In this document: in pieces, positions 1 through 11,801 of the stretch
Layout of the letters: the number at the start of each line of letters is the position of its first letter
Numbering within the stretch: the stretch's first letter is position 1
Assembly: GCA_002150815.3 (NCBI GenBank)
Contig: NDFF03000011.1
Span: 620,001-684,000, forward strand
Reading direction: 5' to 3'
Origin: Grammothele lineata
Lineage: Eukaryota > Basidiomycota > Agaricomycetes > Polyporales > Polyporaceae
DNA length: 64,000 nucleotides
Notes under the pieces: model-generated
What the model was told of the DNA's origin: nothing
Databases searched by the model: none
What the model saw: only the letters and a program-made list of their open reading frames with translations
Position numbers and translations under genes: made by a program

Positions 1-242
1 ATCAATGGGAATGAAGGTGTCGTCGACGGTATATAATAATATATGAGCTTGAAGCACGAGTTTCGTATATGGCATGCGCGTGGACCGGAAGAAGACGTTC
101 GACTGGGCGCCCGGGCCGAGCCGTCCGGTGCTGTATAGTTGTAGATCAGATCTCAGCCACCGGGTTGTAGCCGCCGAAAGAAAGTGAGCAAAGGCGAGAA
201 CGAGGCAAGCACAGGCAAGGCAGCGTCAAGTCCACCCACAAA
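1..242. other. Upstream region of the L38 gene
   Basis: No coding exon is recognised. An AT-rich TATA-like run (tatataataatata, about 30-44) lies about 200 bp before the L38 start codon in an otherwise GC-rich stretch and may belong to its promoter. The region just before the ATG should hold the 5' leader. Confidence 0.4.
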
Positions 243-685
243 ATGGTCGGTCCCCTCGCTGCCGTCTTCGTCGCCGTCTGACGTTTTCCGTGTCTATCCA
301 CCTAGCCTAAGGAAATCCGCGACATCAAGCAATTCATCGACATTGCCCGGCGCAAGGACGCCAAGGGTGCGTCTACCCCCTACCCATCCTCCGTTCACTG
401 TCCCTGAAACTGTCTACCCCCGGCTCCTCTTCTAGCGGCGCGCATTAAGAAGATTGCGTCGCGGGTACCTGGTGGCAAGACCAAGACCAAGTTCAAGATC
501 CGCTGCTCCCGTTACCTCTACACCCTCTCCCTTGATGACCCCGAAAAGGCTGAGAAGCTTCAGCAGTCGCTTCCTCCTGGTTAGTCCCTTCATTCCACTC
601 TTTTGCCAGCGCATCTCAAGTTCGTCATCCCTCTTCTACAGGTCTCCAAGTAGACGAGATCAAGGATACGCCCAAGAAGAAGTAA
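243..685 (+). CDS. RPL38: 60S ribosomal protein L38 (eL38)
   Basis: Small structural protein of the large cytosolic ribosomal subunit. Four exons (243-245, 306-366, 436-579, 642-685) join to 83 residues. Diagnostic L38 segments are [11 protein letters not shown] at the N-terminus, [13 protein letters not shown] in the middle and [14 protein letters not shown] near the C-terminus, which ends in a lysine tail (TPKKK). The model puts the ATG alone in the first coding exon, followed directly by a GT donor, because the conserved second residue (Pro) begins after a CTAG acceptor at 305. The protein is about 13 residues longer than the usual 70; the extra residues (near [10 protein letters not shown]) lie at an exon junction region. 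Introns are 60-70 nt. The family is certain; the lone-ATG exon is inferred from homology. Confidence 0.93.
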
Positions 686-1563
686 ACGCCGCCCCGTCCT
701 AGGCTGTCGGTCCGTTTGCTATCTCATGTCGCTATCTTCTGCTATGGCTCTTCAGGCGTCACTCCATGGGAATGTATGCACTACCAACGCTCTATATTAT
801 GCATGCATGGCATCCCGCTGTATTCCTAGCCATCTTTCTCGATCTTGCCTGTCCACCGACAATCCACCCTGGATTCGCAGCCGGGAAGCTTGACCTCTTA
901 AGATCCGTTCCACCCGGCTGCTCACGTTGGACGGCGAGAGAGAGACCTACGCGGTGAAGAGCGAACCACAAGTACTGCGAGACCCCACAAGAAACCAAAT
1001 ACTAACTTCCATGCGACTGTGCCAGACGAGTGGACAATCCGACTTGCTCTGGTCATCGCTCCTTACAAGCTGGAAGCGCAACCACACAAGACAGAGCATC
1101 TTGATGGTTTGAGAAAATGAGGTATTCGGCGTGCGATCTGCAACTAGTTTGCGTTATGGGCAAGTTGTAGTCCGGCGGTGTACGGGGAGCGCAGGGGAAC
1201 GCGCATTGCTGTCCCCAGCGCATCGAACCCTGGCGCCGAGTGTGGATGCGAGTAGAGTCGGTATGACTTGAAGACCCCAGCCGGTATAGATCAAGTGCCG
1301 CCGCAGTGCTCCCTAGTTGGAGGGTAACCTGCCTATAGTATTGACAAGGCGAAGGGGAAAGACGGCCGAAGTGAGACGGAGACATCCACTCGCCATCCTG
1401 TCGCCCATGACGGAGCCGCTGAACGCGTCCCGGGCCGCCTAGCCGGGAACCAAGGCGGGCGCCAAATGTGGGATGCCGCTGTCGCCCGTTCCGCGACTCG
1501 TCTCAATAGCCACCCTTGTCTTCTTCCTCCTCTCTTTCGCTTTCGTATCGAAGTACATAACCA
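686..1563. other. Intergenic, L38 to MFAP1
   Basis: 878 bp between two same-strand genes. It should hold the L38 terminator and the MFAP1 promoter. Open frames here on both strands are short, low in complexity and match no family known to me. Confidence 0.5.
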
Positions 1564-3465
1564 ATGTCTGCGGCCCCGAGAAAGGCGGCTCCGCGCTTAG
1601 CTCGCCCGGCTGCTCGCTACAGGCGGGGACAAGCCCCCAAGGGCTACGATGCCGCCCAGTCCGATTCGGACGAAGATGAGGAGGCCGAGGAGCAAGAGCA
1701 GCCGGACGAAGGCGACGTTCTCATCAATGACGCGGGAGACATTGCCGAAGATGATGACGAAGACGAAGACGGTCTCGCCGTCCATAAGGATGCTGGTGCC
1801 AAGCGGACTAAGGGCGCAATTAGCGTCGCCTTGCGCGACGTCAACATTTCGAAGGAGGGCAAGGTTATCGTCGGTGGCAAGGAAGAGTCAGGGCGCACTG
1901 CTGCGGAGCTGGAAGGAGGTATGTTTGCTTGTTCGTATGGGTTGGCTCGTGCTCCGCGCTAACCACCTCATCAGACGAAGAAGAGTCTGAGGAAGAAGCC
2001 AGCGGTGAGGAGGAAGAGGAAGAAGAGGTGGGGCGTTCTTCGTATCCTCCGTCGTCGCTAATCATCTCTTATGCCTAGTCTAGCGAAGAAGAATCTGAGT
2101 CTGAAGAGGAAGAGAAGCCTAAGCTTCAGTTCAGACCCGTCTTCGTGCCCAAGTATGCCTTTCCCTATGCCAGCAGTGTATATAGCATTTACTTCAACCC
2201 CTCAGGCGAGCGCGCGCCACTGTAGCAGAACGAGAGGCCGCCGCTCAAGACACCGAGGAGGCCCTGAAGCGGAAGGAAGCCGAGATTGAGGAGCGTAAGA
2301 AGGCGAGCCATGACATGGTCGCGGAGAGCATTCGTAGGGAGCTCCTTGAAAGTACGTACCCATTTTACCTCCACTAAAACTCCCTGCATCGCACCGCTCC
2401 CGGCCAATTGATGCTCGCCCTCTTGTTTTCATTACTTGGGGCCGTCGCGGAGCGTTTATACAACTGAACATTGCTCTAACTTCTGTTCTCACAGAGGAGA
2501 AGGAAGAGCAAACACCCGACGTTGACGACACGGATGGTCTGGACCCTGCAGGTGAATTCGAGGCGTGGCGCCTTCGTGAGCTTGCGCGCATCAAACGCGA
2601 CAAAGAGGCTGAGCTCGCGCGCGAGAGGGAGCGAGAAGAGGTCGAGCGCAGACGTGCGCTTCCGGAGGAACAACGGCTTAAGGAGGACATGGAACACGCT
2701 GAACAGTCGCGGAAGGAGAAGCCGAAGGGCCAGCAGAAGTTCTTACAGAAATACTGGCACAAGGGTGCCTTCCACCAGGACGAGGAGATCCTCCGCCGGC
2801 ACGACTTTACAGAAGCGACGGAGTCCACTATGGACGTGTCACTGCTGCCCAAGGTTATGCAAGTCAAAAACTTTGGCAAACGCGGCCGTACCAAGTACAC
2901 GCATTTGCTAGATCAGGATACAACTGCTACTACCGGGGGCTTTGGCGGGACGGCGCCTGTTAAGGCTGGTGGAATGTCTACTACCGGTGGCGGGTGTTTC
3001 CTATGCGGTGGCCCGCATCTGAAGAAAGGTCGGTCTTGTGCAGCGCCTATGTACTATGGGTCTCACCTGCTATCCCCAGATTGCCCACAAAATGCCAATC
3101 TCCCTCCAGGAAGGTCAGCGACCGGTGCAAACGGCGCGCCCACTGAGACTCGTATGCGGCAGTGGGGTGCTCGTGAAGACAACCGAGACGAGCGGTATGG
3201 GTCAGGGAAGGGTAGAGAAGATTGGCGTGCAAGTGGGGACGACCGGGACAGACGGAGAGACGAACGCCGTGCCCAAGATCGCGAGCGGTACTATCGAGAC
3301 GACCGGGACCATCGTGGGGGGGACAAACGCCGGGAAGATCGTGACGACGGCTACTACAGGCGGCGGTCGCGGTCGCGGTCTCCACGAAGAGAGAGGGACC
3401 GTCGTCGGCCCAGAGAGCGGTCGCTCGACTATGGACGAGACGAGAAGCGTCGACGAGTCGACTGA
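1564..3465 (+). CDS. MFAP1: MFAP1-family spliceosome component
   Basis: Homolog of microfibrillar-associated protein 1, which despite its name is a nuclear pre-mRNA splicing factor of the B complex. Six exons give about 515 residues. The N-terminal third has acidic Glu/Asp-Ser runs. The middle is a long charged helix (repeated EAWRLRELARIKRDKEAEL-type sequence). The conserved MFAP1 core follows: a KFLQKYWHKGAF segment, then LRRHDFTEAT and FGKRGRTKYTHL. After the core comes a knuckle-like CFLCGGPHLKKDC, formed across the last intron, and then about 110 residues rich in Arg, Asp and Ser (RRRSRSRSPRRERDRRR). The start is the first ATG of the open frame, just after an A-rich leader. The core identifies the family; the RS-like tail is consistent with a splicing role. 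Confidence 0.9.
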
Positions 3466-4202
3466 GAACGACTCTCCTGCGATTGGTTCCCGCTTTGCCT
3501 CTACTGTTTCGTGCATGAGAAGAATATAGGATAGTTTCTCCGTCACATCTGCAGCGCCGTCAGAGAACACCTGGCTGCAATACAAGTCGGATGTATGCTG
3601 GACTTGTGAGGTGGCTGTACTAGAGCGGGTACTTGTTTCAAAGTGGCACGTGGATGGGACGGTGCCATGATGCAACGTCGTGCGGTGGGCATGGTGCGGC
3701 AAAACCCACTGCGAACTTCGAAGAGCGGTCCGGGGTTGCCCAGCACTGCCAGTGCGCGGGCCCGTGGCACACCAAATATTCTGACCGCCGCTGAGCTGCC
3801 ACGATATGTACCCGTGCGACGCCGGGCATTCACATGCGCTCAGCGTTCTCACCCCCGTCATCTGCCAGCCTCGTGCCGGACTGTGGTTGTCTTCCCCAGC
3901 TTCTTGAACCCAGCCCCTAGGACACCCAAACTGACCTCAAAGGTGAGCGGCTGGAATAGTTCGTCCCAATCGTCAGCAATACTGTGACGATGGCGTTCAT
4001 GTAGTTGCGCCGATATGTGTTCAAGATTGCCAATTGGGGACTCTTTTGTTGTCTGTGGTATCAATGCTACTGAGTGCTTCCTCTGTCTTCCTTCGCCTTT
4101 CTCTGTTGTAAAACCATACACCTAGCTAATCCGCACCGTCGTCCACAGGCCATTTCCTCTCTGCGCGATAGCACCGGACATTGCTGACCTCATACACGCG
4201 TC
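3466..4202. other. Intergenic, MFAP1 to thioesterase
   Basis: 737 bp between same-strand genes. I see no exon with splice signals or family similarity. It presumably holds the MFAP1 3' UTR and the next promoter. Confidence 0.5.
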
Positions 4203-5239
4203 ATGGCTTCCCGCTTGAGTACAACTGCATCCGCTCCAGACGGTCTCGCCAGGCTGCGATCTTTTCCCCGTGCACCCGCGCCCAACAACGACCCCATAAC
4301 CGTCAAGAGCAACCTCTCCGAAGCCGATGTCATCCTCCAACAGAACATCCTGGGCTACCATATCGGCCACCATCCAGGCAGCGCTGTGTTTGGAAACGCA
4401 CAGGCCAGCAAACTCCGGCTCGTCGAAACTTACGTCCGCGACCGCCGTAGCGTGCCTGACGGACAAGATCCATCTGCGTGGCCGCATCCGTCTCCCAATG
4501 CGGGCACAAAGGCCGCGGCTCTGGAGGCGGTCGTCGCATGCGAACTGACCGTCGAACAGGGTGCGCGGCTCTCGTGTTCCTCATCCCGAGTGGCCCGATC
4601 TTCGCACTAACTGCACGAGTATAACGCGCCACTCCAGGTATGCTCAACGTGCACGGAACGCTGTCGGGCGCGTGTGGGATGCTTATGCTCGACTTGTGAG
4701 TGGTCGCTCGGCCGTCCGCTGCTCTCGTGGCCCGAGGGCTATTGCGGGATAAGGCTAATAAAACGGCTGCGCTTCGCGCCACATATGATATCCACATAGC
4801 GCGACCTTTGCTGCGCTCTTCGCGCTCTCGACGTTCACAGGTATTGACGCTTCAGGTTTCTCGACCGCAATGAACGTCGTGTGGCACTCGGCCGCAGTCC
4901 AGTAAGTGGACGTTCGCTCGCTCCAACGTTCACCATCTTCAGCGCTCAACCGCCGTCTTACGTTGTTCTTCAGGGGGACAACGCTCCGCTTCGTGGGCAC
5001 ATCAATGTCCTACAAAGGACGAACGACCTCGGCGCGCTGCGAGGTAAGCCCCCGCGCCACATTCACACATTCGCAACAATTTATTGACGTGCGCACAGGT
5101 TTATGACAAGAAGAAGGGCACCCTAATCCTTTCCGCAACACATCTCATGTCCCCCGTTGCCGGGCTCCCGTCAACTGGTGGCCGCAGCAGCGGTGCGAGC
5201 GTGGCGAAGGGCGCAGGAAAAGGTGGTGCAAAACTCTAA
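4203..5239 (+). CDS. Hotdog-fold acyl-CoA thioesterase (PaaI/ACOT13-like)
   Basis: Predicted small thioesterase that hydrolyses acyl-CoA. The split exons join into one frame. The N-terminus runs to VACELTVEQ. The next exon carries the active-site region GMLNVHGTLSGACGMLMLDL, equivalent to the HGG...D helix of PaaI/ACOT13 enzymes. Then come a short-helix and strand segment (TAMNVVWHSAAVQ), the strand GTTLRFVGTSMSYKGRTTSA typical of the hotdog core, and YDKKKGTLILSATH. The protein ends in a Gly/Ser/Ala tail and TAA at 5237-5239. Introns have normal GT-AG ends (for example gtaagc...cacag near 5043-5098). The usual second Gly of the HGG motif reads Thr here. Substrate unknown. It is convergent with the Stealth gene, with a gap of about 480 bp. 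Confidence 0.75.
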
Positions 5240-5715
5240 CGCCAATGATCCGGACATCGTGCCGATGTACGGTTCCGCAGCATTACGATGTCGCGTGCGT
5301 CTCCGACCAAGTGTATGTAAACTCTCGACGCGCAAATCAGACAATCTGTTTCGTGCTTGACGGACGCTCGTCTATTTTCTACTCTCGCTGAAGCGCCGCG
5401 GGACGTAGACTATGTGGAGGTGTCGAGATGTTCTGCGATTCGGTTGAGACATTGTACAATTACCCATCATAGCGAATACATATCAGTATGTGTAGATAGC
5501 GTAGCGTGCGATTGAGGTATGCGATTAGCAAGAAGGATGTGTGAGAACGTGCGGGCGTACTGTTCGTGAATGAGTATGGAGGTGACCGTGGGGAGACGAG
5601 GAGGGAGAAGTAGGAGGATGAGGATGTACAGGTTCAGCACTGGCGCAAAACAGGCCCAGAATAGTTCATAAAGATACATGGAGCAACAGCGAGACAACTA
5701 ACCGCATCTCACCAC
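5240..5715. other. Convergent intergenic region
   Basis: 476 bp between the 3' ends of the thioesterase (+) and Stealth (-) genes. It is relatively AT-rich and probably holds both terminators. No gene is seen. Confidence 0.5.
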
Positions 5716-8646
5716 TCAGTACCGCGGGTCGGGCTGGTAAACAATAGGCTCGCCCGCATCGTCCTCTCGTCGACCTAACCCAGCAGTCTCATCCTCCTCA
5801 TCTTGATCGGATCGCCTTCGGTGGCCGGCATCTGCTTCCCACGCTGCCGGTGTTCCCCACTTTTTCTCTTGCCAGCCCAAGAAGTAGCTCGTGATCTCGT
5901 CATGGTCTTCGGCTACATCGTCGTTGATGCACAGCAGCGCAAGGTCTTTGAACTGCCGGTCCATGTCTGACAGCATCATGCGTACTTGTGCGATGTTCAG
6001 CAACTGCTGGAACTGCGCCGGTGTCCATCCTGGAAAATTAGAAACCAACAGTCAGCAAAGAGCCGAATGGAGCAGGTACCAGAAAGAGGCGGGCGGGCGG
6101 GAGGGTCGTGACATACCGATCACGTAACGGTACCGCTGCATGAGCCGCATCGACCACTCCCGTACACTCGTGTCTGGTGCACGGCGCATCACGTTCTTCA
6201 AGGCAAAGTTGCCATTGTGCCAGTCATCCACGAGCGGTAAGTGTGCGGGGACGTCCTCGTACACCTGGTTGCCCGAGCGCGCAGATCGCCGCGAAGGATG
6301 AGGGAGGACCGCTGAAAGACCCAGCGACCCGCTGTTCTTAACGAGGGCCGTTATGACTGCACCTCTCTATTAGCCTAGTCAAAGTCTGACCGTAGACGAG
6401 TAGAGACATACTGCAGTCCCCGCACTCCGGCCGCTCGAACGCGATGTGCTTGAAGATCTGGCTCGCGGTAGGGGGCTCACCGTTAGGGCCACGTACATCA
6501 AAGCAGTGGTCGCGCATGATGATGCATTTCCCCTTTGCTTTCTCCCCCTCCCCTTCCTCCTCGTCATCGCTCTCATCACTGTCGTCGTCGTCGTCACTCA
6601 TCCAATCCGTTTCCTCTGGGTCGAATGAAGGCCATTTGTCGTCACCTCTCCGCCCAAACGGATTGTATGCATAGCCATCGAGGGACGCTGTGTACCCGTC
6701 AGCCGTTAGCGGATACCCGGAACACTGTCGACAAAATCATTCTCACAGAAGCGATACTCCGTGTGCATGTCCCCAGCGATCCCGCTCTCCTTGAGGGTTC
6801 GCTTTACCCGACTCTCGTCCAGCGTCTCCCTGACTCCCGACTCGACGACGATCGAACGGCTGGACTCGCCCTCCCATCCGCCGCCGAGCTCAACCCAAGC
6901 ACGCATATCTTCTCGCTGACCCCAGCTGTCGTCGAGTGCACCTATGCGGCCGACGGTCCAAGTCCAGAGCATGGCCTCACGCGCACGCTCGACGAGGAAG
7001 TGCGCAAAGACGAACATCTGGTAAAAGTCGCCATCGCCGTCAACGGTCTCGCGGAAGGGATGCGCGCTCGTGGTCGCGATCGCGTCGGGCCAGACGAGCG
7101 CAAGCTCTTGGAGGATAGCGTATGAAACCGCCTTGGCTTGATGTTGGACGTAAGGGCGCCGACGTCGGCCGAAGCGCTTACCTGAGATCCATCGCAGATT
7201 TTCCCACGGCGCGGGCGGAGGAGCATTTAATGAGCCCGCGGACAAGACTGTGCCAAGGATCGGGGAGAGAACGCACTGAGGTAAAAGTTGGAGACGCCCA
7301 TGCTCTTCCACTCGCCACGGTCCTCGTCGACGGGCCAGTCTGGAGGCACAGTGAACGCGTTCGTGAGGCGAAGGACGGTGCCGTACGCTGCCATCATCGC
7401 GCGCCCGGTAAGCTATGACGTCACGCGACTCGCTGGGCGAGGAAAACATACCGTTCGTGTAGAAACTCTGGGGCGTGAGCGGCGCGACCATGTAAAAGTC
7501 GTCGTTCTGTACACAACGTCAATCCGCGCTCGCGTCATTGGACCGAAGGAGCTATCCTCACGAAATAGATGCTGCGCAGCAGGAAGCCGTCGGTCAGCGC
7601 TTCGAGGCGCGGCATGGCAGAAGCGACCATCACACTCACAACGACTCGGACAGATCTTGAAGATGAGCGAACTGCGATTCGATGGCGTAACTGTGTCCGC
7701 GGCGCGACGGTCACTGTGCCGCTCGCGCCAAGAGAAATCTGCGGCGCACCTATTGAATACGGACCGGTTGTACGGTTCGAAGAAGTGGGCGTGGTGAGTG
7801 AGGGAGAGCTGCACGTCACCGTCGCGCCATTCCGTCGTGCCGTCCTCGGACGTCTCGAGCCACTGAGGCTGGAGACCTAGTCGCCAGTAACCAGGCCCGG
7901 GATCGGGGAAAGAGCGATTCGCATCGACGGGGTAGTCGAGGTCGGAGGTTATGATGCGGAAGTGGTTCGTGTACGGGCGAAAGTTACGGAGGACGGAGCG
8001 GACGGAATGTCGGAGCTCGTCGTGGTCGCTTCGCAGACGAGTCGGACGGGGTACATACAAAGACACAATTGGAATGGACGTACCGAAACATGCGGGAAGG
8101 GTTGTCTGTCTGCTTTGGGCGCCAAGGATCGTCTTCGTTGTATGAGTTGGCGGAATCTTCTCTGGCATGGACGAAGAGAGGATCAGAGCCGTTGACCCAG
8201 GTCCAGATGACATCCATTGGAACGGGACCTTGGTGGTCATGGCATGGCTTCCCCGCAGCAAAGTACTGCTCGAGGCAGTCGAGCGGGAGATCGCGGACTG
8301 GGCGAAGTTTGGGATGCGCGTCTGGAGGAAGGGCGTCCGGGACGGGGACGGCGATATAGTTGGGCTGGTAATTCCAGTTGATTGGAAGCTCTATGGGCAC
8401 AACCTCGTCATGGGAGAGCGAGAGCTTGACAAAGACAAGGAGGGTGACGAGGGAGGTCGCGGCTACGAGGACGATGACAGCGCGGCGGCGAGAAAAGTAC
8501 TGGTGGAGGGAGGAGAAGGACGAGGGTGGCCTGGGGATGGATAGGTACTCGGAAGGAGAGATCTGGGTGAGGGGGATGTAGTTGGCGGAAGGCATGAGCG
8601 GGGCATTGGGTAGCGGGAGGCCGAGACGGGATTTGAGAGAGGGCAT
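5716..8646 (-). CDS. Stealth-family sugar-phosphate transferase, copy A
   Basis: Member of the Stealth family (relatives of GlcNAc-1-phosphotransferase and bacterial capsule phosphotransferases), which transfers a sugar phosphate onto a glycan. The N-terminus is cytosolic, followed by one signal-anchor helix (AVIVLVAATSLVTLLVFVKL), suggesting a type II Golgi protein. Conserved regions in order are CR1 (MDVIWTWVNGSDPLF), CR2 (DHDELRHSVRSVLRNFRPY...FRIITSDLDYP), CR3 (WRDGDVQLSLTHHAHFFEPY, then ESQFAHLQDLSESF and DDFYMVAPLTP), and a late region with REWSMRLMQRYRYVIG. The C-terminus is acidic and poorly conserved. Exons are joined by short introns and I saw no inactivating break. The start chosen aligns with the start of the paralog at 46891. 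The acceptor substrate is unknown. See the findings for the inverted paralog. Confidence 0.85.
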
Positions 8647-10457
8647 AAAGCAAGTTGGGGAAAAGGAAGGGGTCGTGTGATAGAATATTATTACGGACAC
8701 AGCACTGCGAGTGCGGGGAGAAGTAGAGGGCCGTGATCTGAGATCAGGGCGGTTGATGGGGCCGAATCGGCAGCTCCGCGCGACGCTGCGCACGGTGCCG
8801 ACAGAGAGGTTACCGTGTGCCGAGCTTCCGGGCTCTGTTTCCTCAGAGCGCGTGGTCCCGACCGGGGCGGGTGCCTGGACGATATGAAGACATCCGGGCC
8901 CAACGTGGAGATCAGGACAGAAGCTGTGCCGCAACAGTGGAGCAGGCGACTGGGATGGTGGTGCAGGGGGCTGAGGCAATGGCTGCCTGGGAGGAACGGC
9001 CATCGCCTCTGGGACGAGGACTACGCGCGGAACCATCTCGTCGGGCGACCCACAGCGGGCGGCGGACGGCACGGACGGCACGGCCGCGCCACGGGCGGAC
9101 CCAAGGCGGGCCAAGCGCACGGCGGTTGGTGGTAGCGTCGCCCACGCGTCATCCACACGTCGCCGCGATTGAATCCTCCTCCTCGGCTCACTCCGGCACG
9201 CCCATCTCTTTCTTGGCACCCACCTCCAGACGCTCTTCCACTCTTCCGGTCCTTCCTGCTCACGACCAACAAAAGCACCTGTTGCACATCTATATATCAT
9301 CCCCCTAATCCCCTTTAATCTCTTCCTTTCCTCGGCTTTAACACTCGTCCGTGACCATAGAATCAGCTGGTGCACGTTCTTTTCGAGAAGCTTGTTCGTC
9401 AAGTGCATCGCGGTCCATCGTCTGACTGCGACGACGTGCAGCGATTTTCGAATTTGTGGTCGAGGCAACTGCGCTGTTATATTATTGCCGACCGCCTTCT
9501 CACCTACATAGATTCTCAGTTGCTTCGGCGGCTAGCGATTACCGACATATCGCGATTGCGTTCACCAAACAGGGAGTGTATCTAAATGAATAAGTATCAG
9601 GTACACTCGACGAACGATATCGATGAACTCCTATGAACTCAGAGTCATCCGCAGCACGTGAGTCTAGGTAGGTCATCTCTGTATATTTAACCTGCTGCGG
9701 CGACGTCTCAATTACCCGAGCCGTCGCACTCACCAAACGCTACAACTCATTGAAAAAGTACATCAACAAGCTTGCTGAATTATCAACATCCGCCGGCTTG
9801 CTGTAGGCATTCAAATCGGCGGTCCCGTAGCCAGCGAGTGGTAGCGCAAAGGCCCATACATCCGGGCCATGCAGTGGCGGGCCAGAAAGAAACCACCTAT
9901 ATGATATTCATGTCAGGCTGTGCCAATCGCATTCCGGGGGACGATGCCCGAAATTTGATACCTCCAGAGTACATGTGTCCATATGTCCTACTTATCATGG
10001 ATGTGAGAGCGACCGGAAGCTATACAGACGACTGTCTTGTGCCGGCATCAACAGCCGCTGCCATCAGCCGCGGTCTGAGCAAGTCCCTACGTCATGAGCA
10101 GCAGTCAGACCAGCGCTAGCACTGACACGCTCTACATACATGATCTCCCGGTTCCCAATCTATGTTCGCTACTGGTAGTGATGTGCAGAGAAACTGTGTG
10201 CCAGGGCTCAGCGCTCAGAGGAACCGAGATGGCGGTGGGTTACAGCATAAAGTAGACAAGCTCACCGGGTAGTAGTACTGCAAGAGCGGGGCATCTCGGC
10301 TGTGCGACGCGGCTGTCGTGCCGAACACTACCAAATCAAGTAACAGCCCCATCAAAGCTCGCTCGGCGTTGTTTCTGCACCTCACTCGCACCTCGACCTC
10401 TCCACGTCATCTCGGTTTACACCACGCGATACCATCTTTCACCTCAACTGCAATACC
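8647..10457. other. Divergent intergenic region, Stealth A to YKT6
   Basis: 1.8 kb between the start of Stealth copy A (-) and YKT6 (+), so it should contain both promoters. The Stealth frame stays open upstream to about 9468 without recognisable protein sequence; I treat this as leader or chance. The stretch just before 10458 is C/T-rich, as expected for a promoter or leader. No other gene or RNA is recognised. Confidence 0.45.
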
Positions 10458-11239
10458 ATGAAGATCTTCTCCATCGCCGTTGTCCTCGCTCCCCCAAACA
10501 AATCCGCCACAGTCTTGTGTAGCGCATCCGACCTTTCCAGCTTCTCGTTCTACCAACGTGGATCCATTGCTGAGTTTATGAAGTTCTTCACCAACACCGT
10601 CGCGGAACGAACATCGCAGGGGCAGCGTCAGAGCATTCAGGAGGGTTCTCATACCGCCCATGTCTACAACCGGGGAGGGGCAGAGCAGCTTGCAGGTACG
10701 TTTCCGACTGCGCGATGTCCACCCTCTTGTATGCGTCAACATCGCTCAATGGGCGCATTTAGCTGTCATAATTGCGGATGGAGAGTATCCCGTCAGGCCC
10801 GCGTTCTCACTTCTCACCAAGGTCCTCGACGACTTCATTGCGAAGGTTCCTCAGTCATCGTTCAGCACCCCAGCAGCCATCTCCTTCCCGGAACTTGACA
10901 GCTACCTTCAGAAGTACCAAGATCCTCGGCAGGCAGACGCGATCATGAAGGTGCAGCAGGAGCTTGACGAGACGAAGATCATTCTCGTGAGTTCTACCCG
11001 CAAGCGTGCGTATTGCTGCAGTGTTCTAACCACCGCCTTGGTCTTGTAGCACAAGACAATCGAGTCTGTACTCCAGAGAGGTGAGAAGATTAATGACCTT
11101 GTGGATCGGTCGAACGCTCTGTCGCAGCAGAGTAAGATGTTCTATAAGACGGCGAAGAAGGTCCGTATGCTGCTCCGTGCCGTTCTGCGTCCGGGCCTGA
11201 CCATTTGTATAGCAAAATTCTTGCTGCGTTGTCATGTAG
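10458..11239 (+). CDS. YKT6: v-SNARE YKT6
   Basis: Prenylated R-SNARE acting in ER-Golgi, vacuolar and autophagosomal fusion. Exons 10458-10695, 10763-10986, 11050-11160 and 11213-11239 give 199 residues, the normal length. The longin domain starts MKIFSIAVV and includes the conserved core [14 protein letters not shown]. The SNARE helix follows ([10 protein letters not shown]...[17 protein letters not shown], with [19 protein letters not shown]). The last exon is only nine codons and encodes QNSCCVVM: a CAAX box (CVVM, for prenylation) preceded by the palmitoylated cysteine typical of YKT6. Identification is firm. Confidence 0.96.
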
Positions 11240-11801
11240 ATTCATTTCTGTCGTTGTCTCTATGCGGGCCCCCGAGGCGATGGAGGATTCGTCGCGTCCC
11301 ACCACGATTCCCGCAGCGCTCTCATACTGTGCCATTCCAATCCTCTGGACGATTGAATCGCATTCACGATAGATGCTTTGCGCATATCCTGTAATTTTAA
11401 TCGCGCCTGCCGACAGGCAGGAGCCGGAATTATACCACATGAAGTTTGGAACATGCTGTCTTGGTGTTTCTCGTGGGCATAGAAGTCGTGGTACCAACCT
11501 CCGTCAACGTCCGTTGTCTTCTACCCGCCATATCTCCTCTGCTGTATTTGTATTCATCCCTGAGACGCTATACTGGCCGAGTTTAACAGAACCTGGGGAA
11601 TCAGACGGTGTTACTTATACGGTAAGCCCAAGCGCGTACTTACGTATGTGCCTGGCCCAAAAATGGGTCACGTGCGCGGAGAGCAGGATGATGGGCAAGA
11701 CGTGGCCTGCCACACCGCTGCATAGACGGCCAGGTCCACGCTTCTCTCGCCCCCACCTTCACTCGGATCATCTGTCAGAGGCCAGCACCGAGGGCTCAAG
11801 G
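11240..11801. other. Intergenic, YKT6 to SPF1
   Basis: 562 bp between two same-strand secretory-pathway genes. An open frame in phase with SPF1 runs back through here, including a Met-Met pair near 11688, but its sequence does not look like P5A N-termini. It more likely represents leader sequence and promoter. Confidence 0.45.

Noticed and set aside
8647..9468. In-frame extension of Stealth copy A upstream to 9468 (about 275 codons)
   Set aside because: The extension is repetitive in Arg/Pro and unlike any Stealth N-terminus, whereas the Met at 8646 aligns with the paralog's start.
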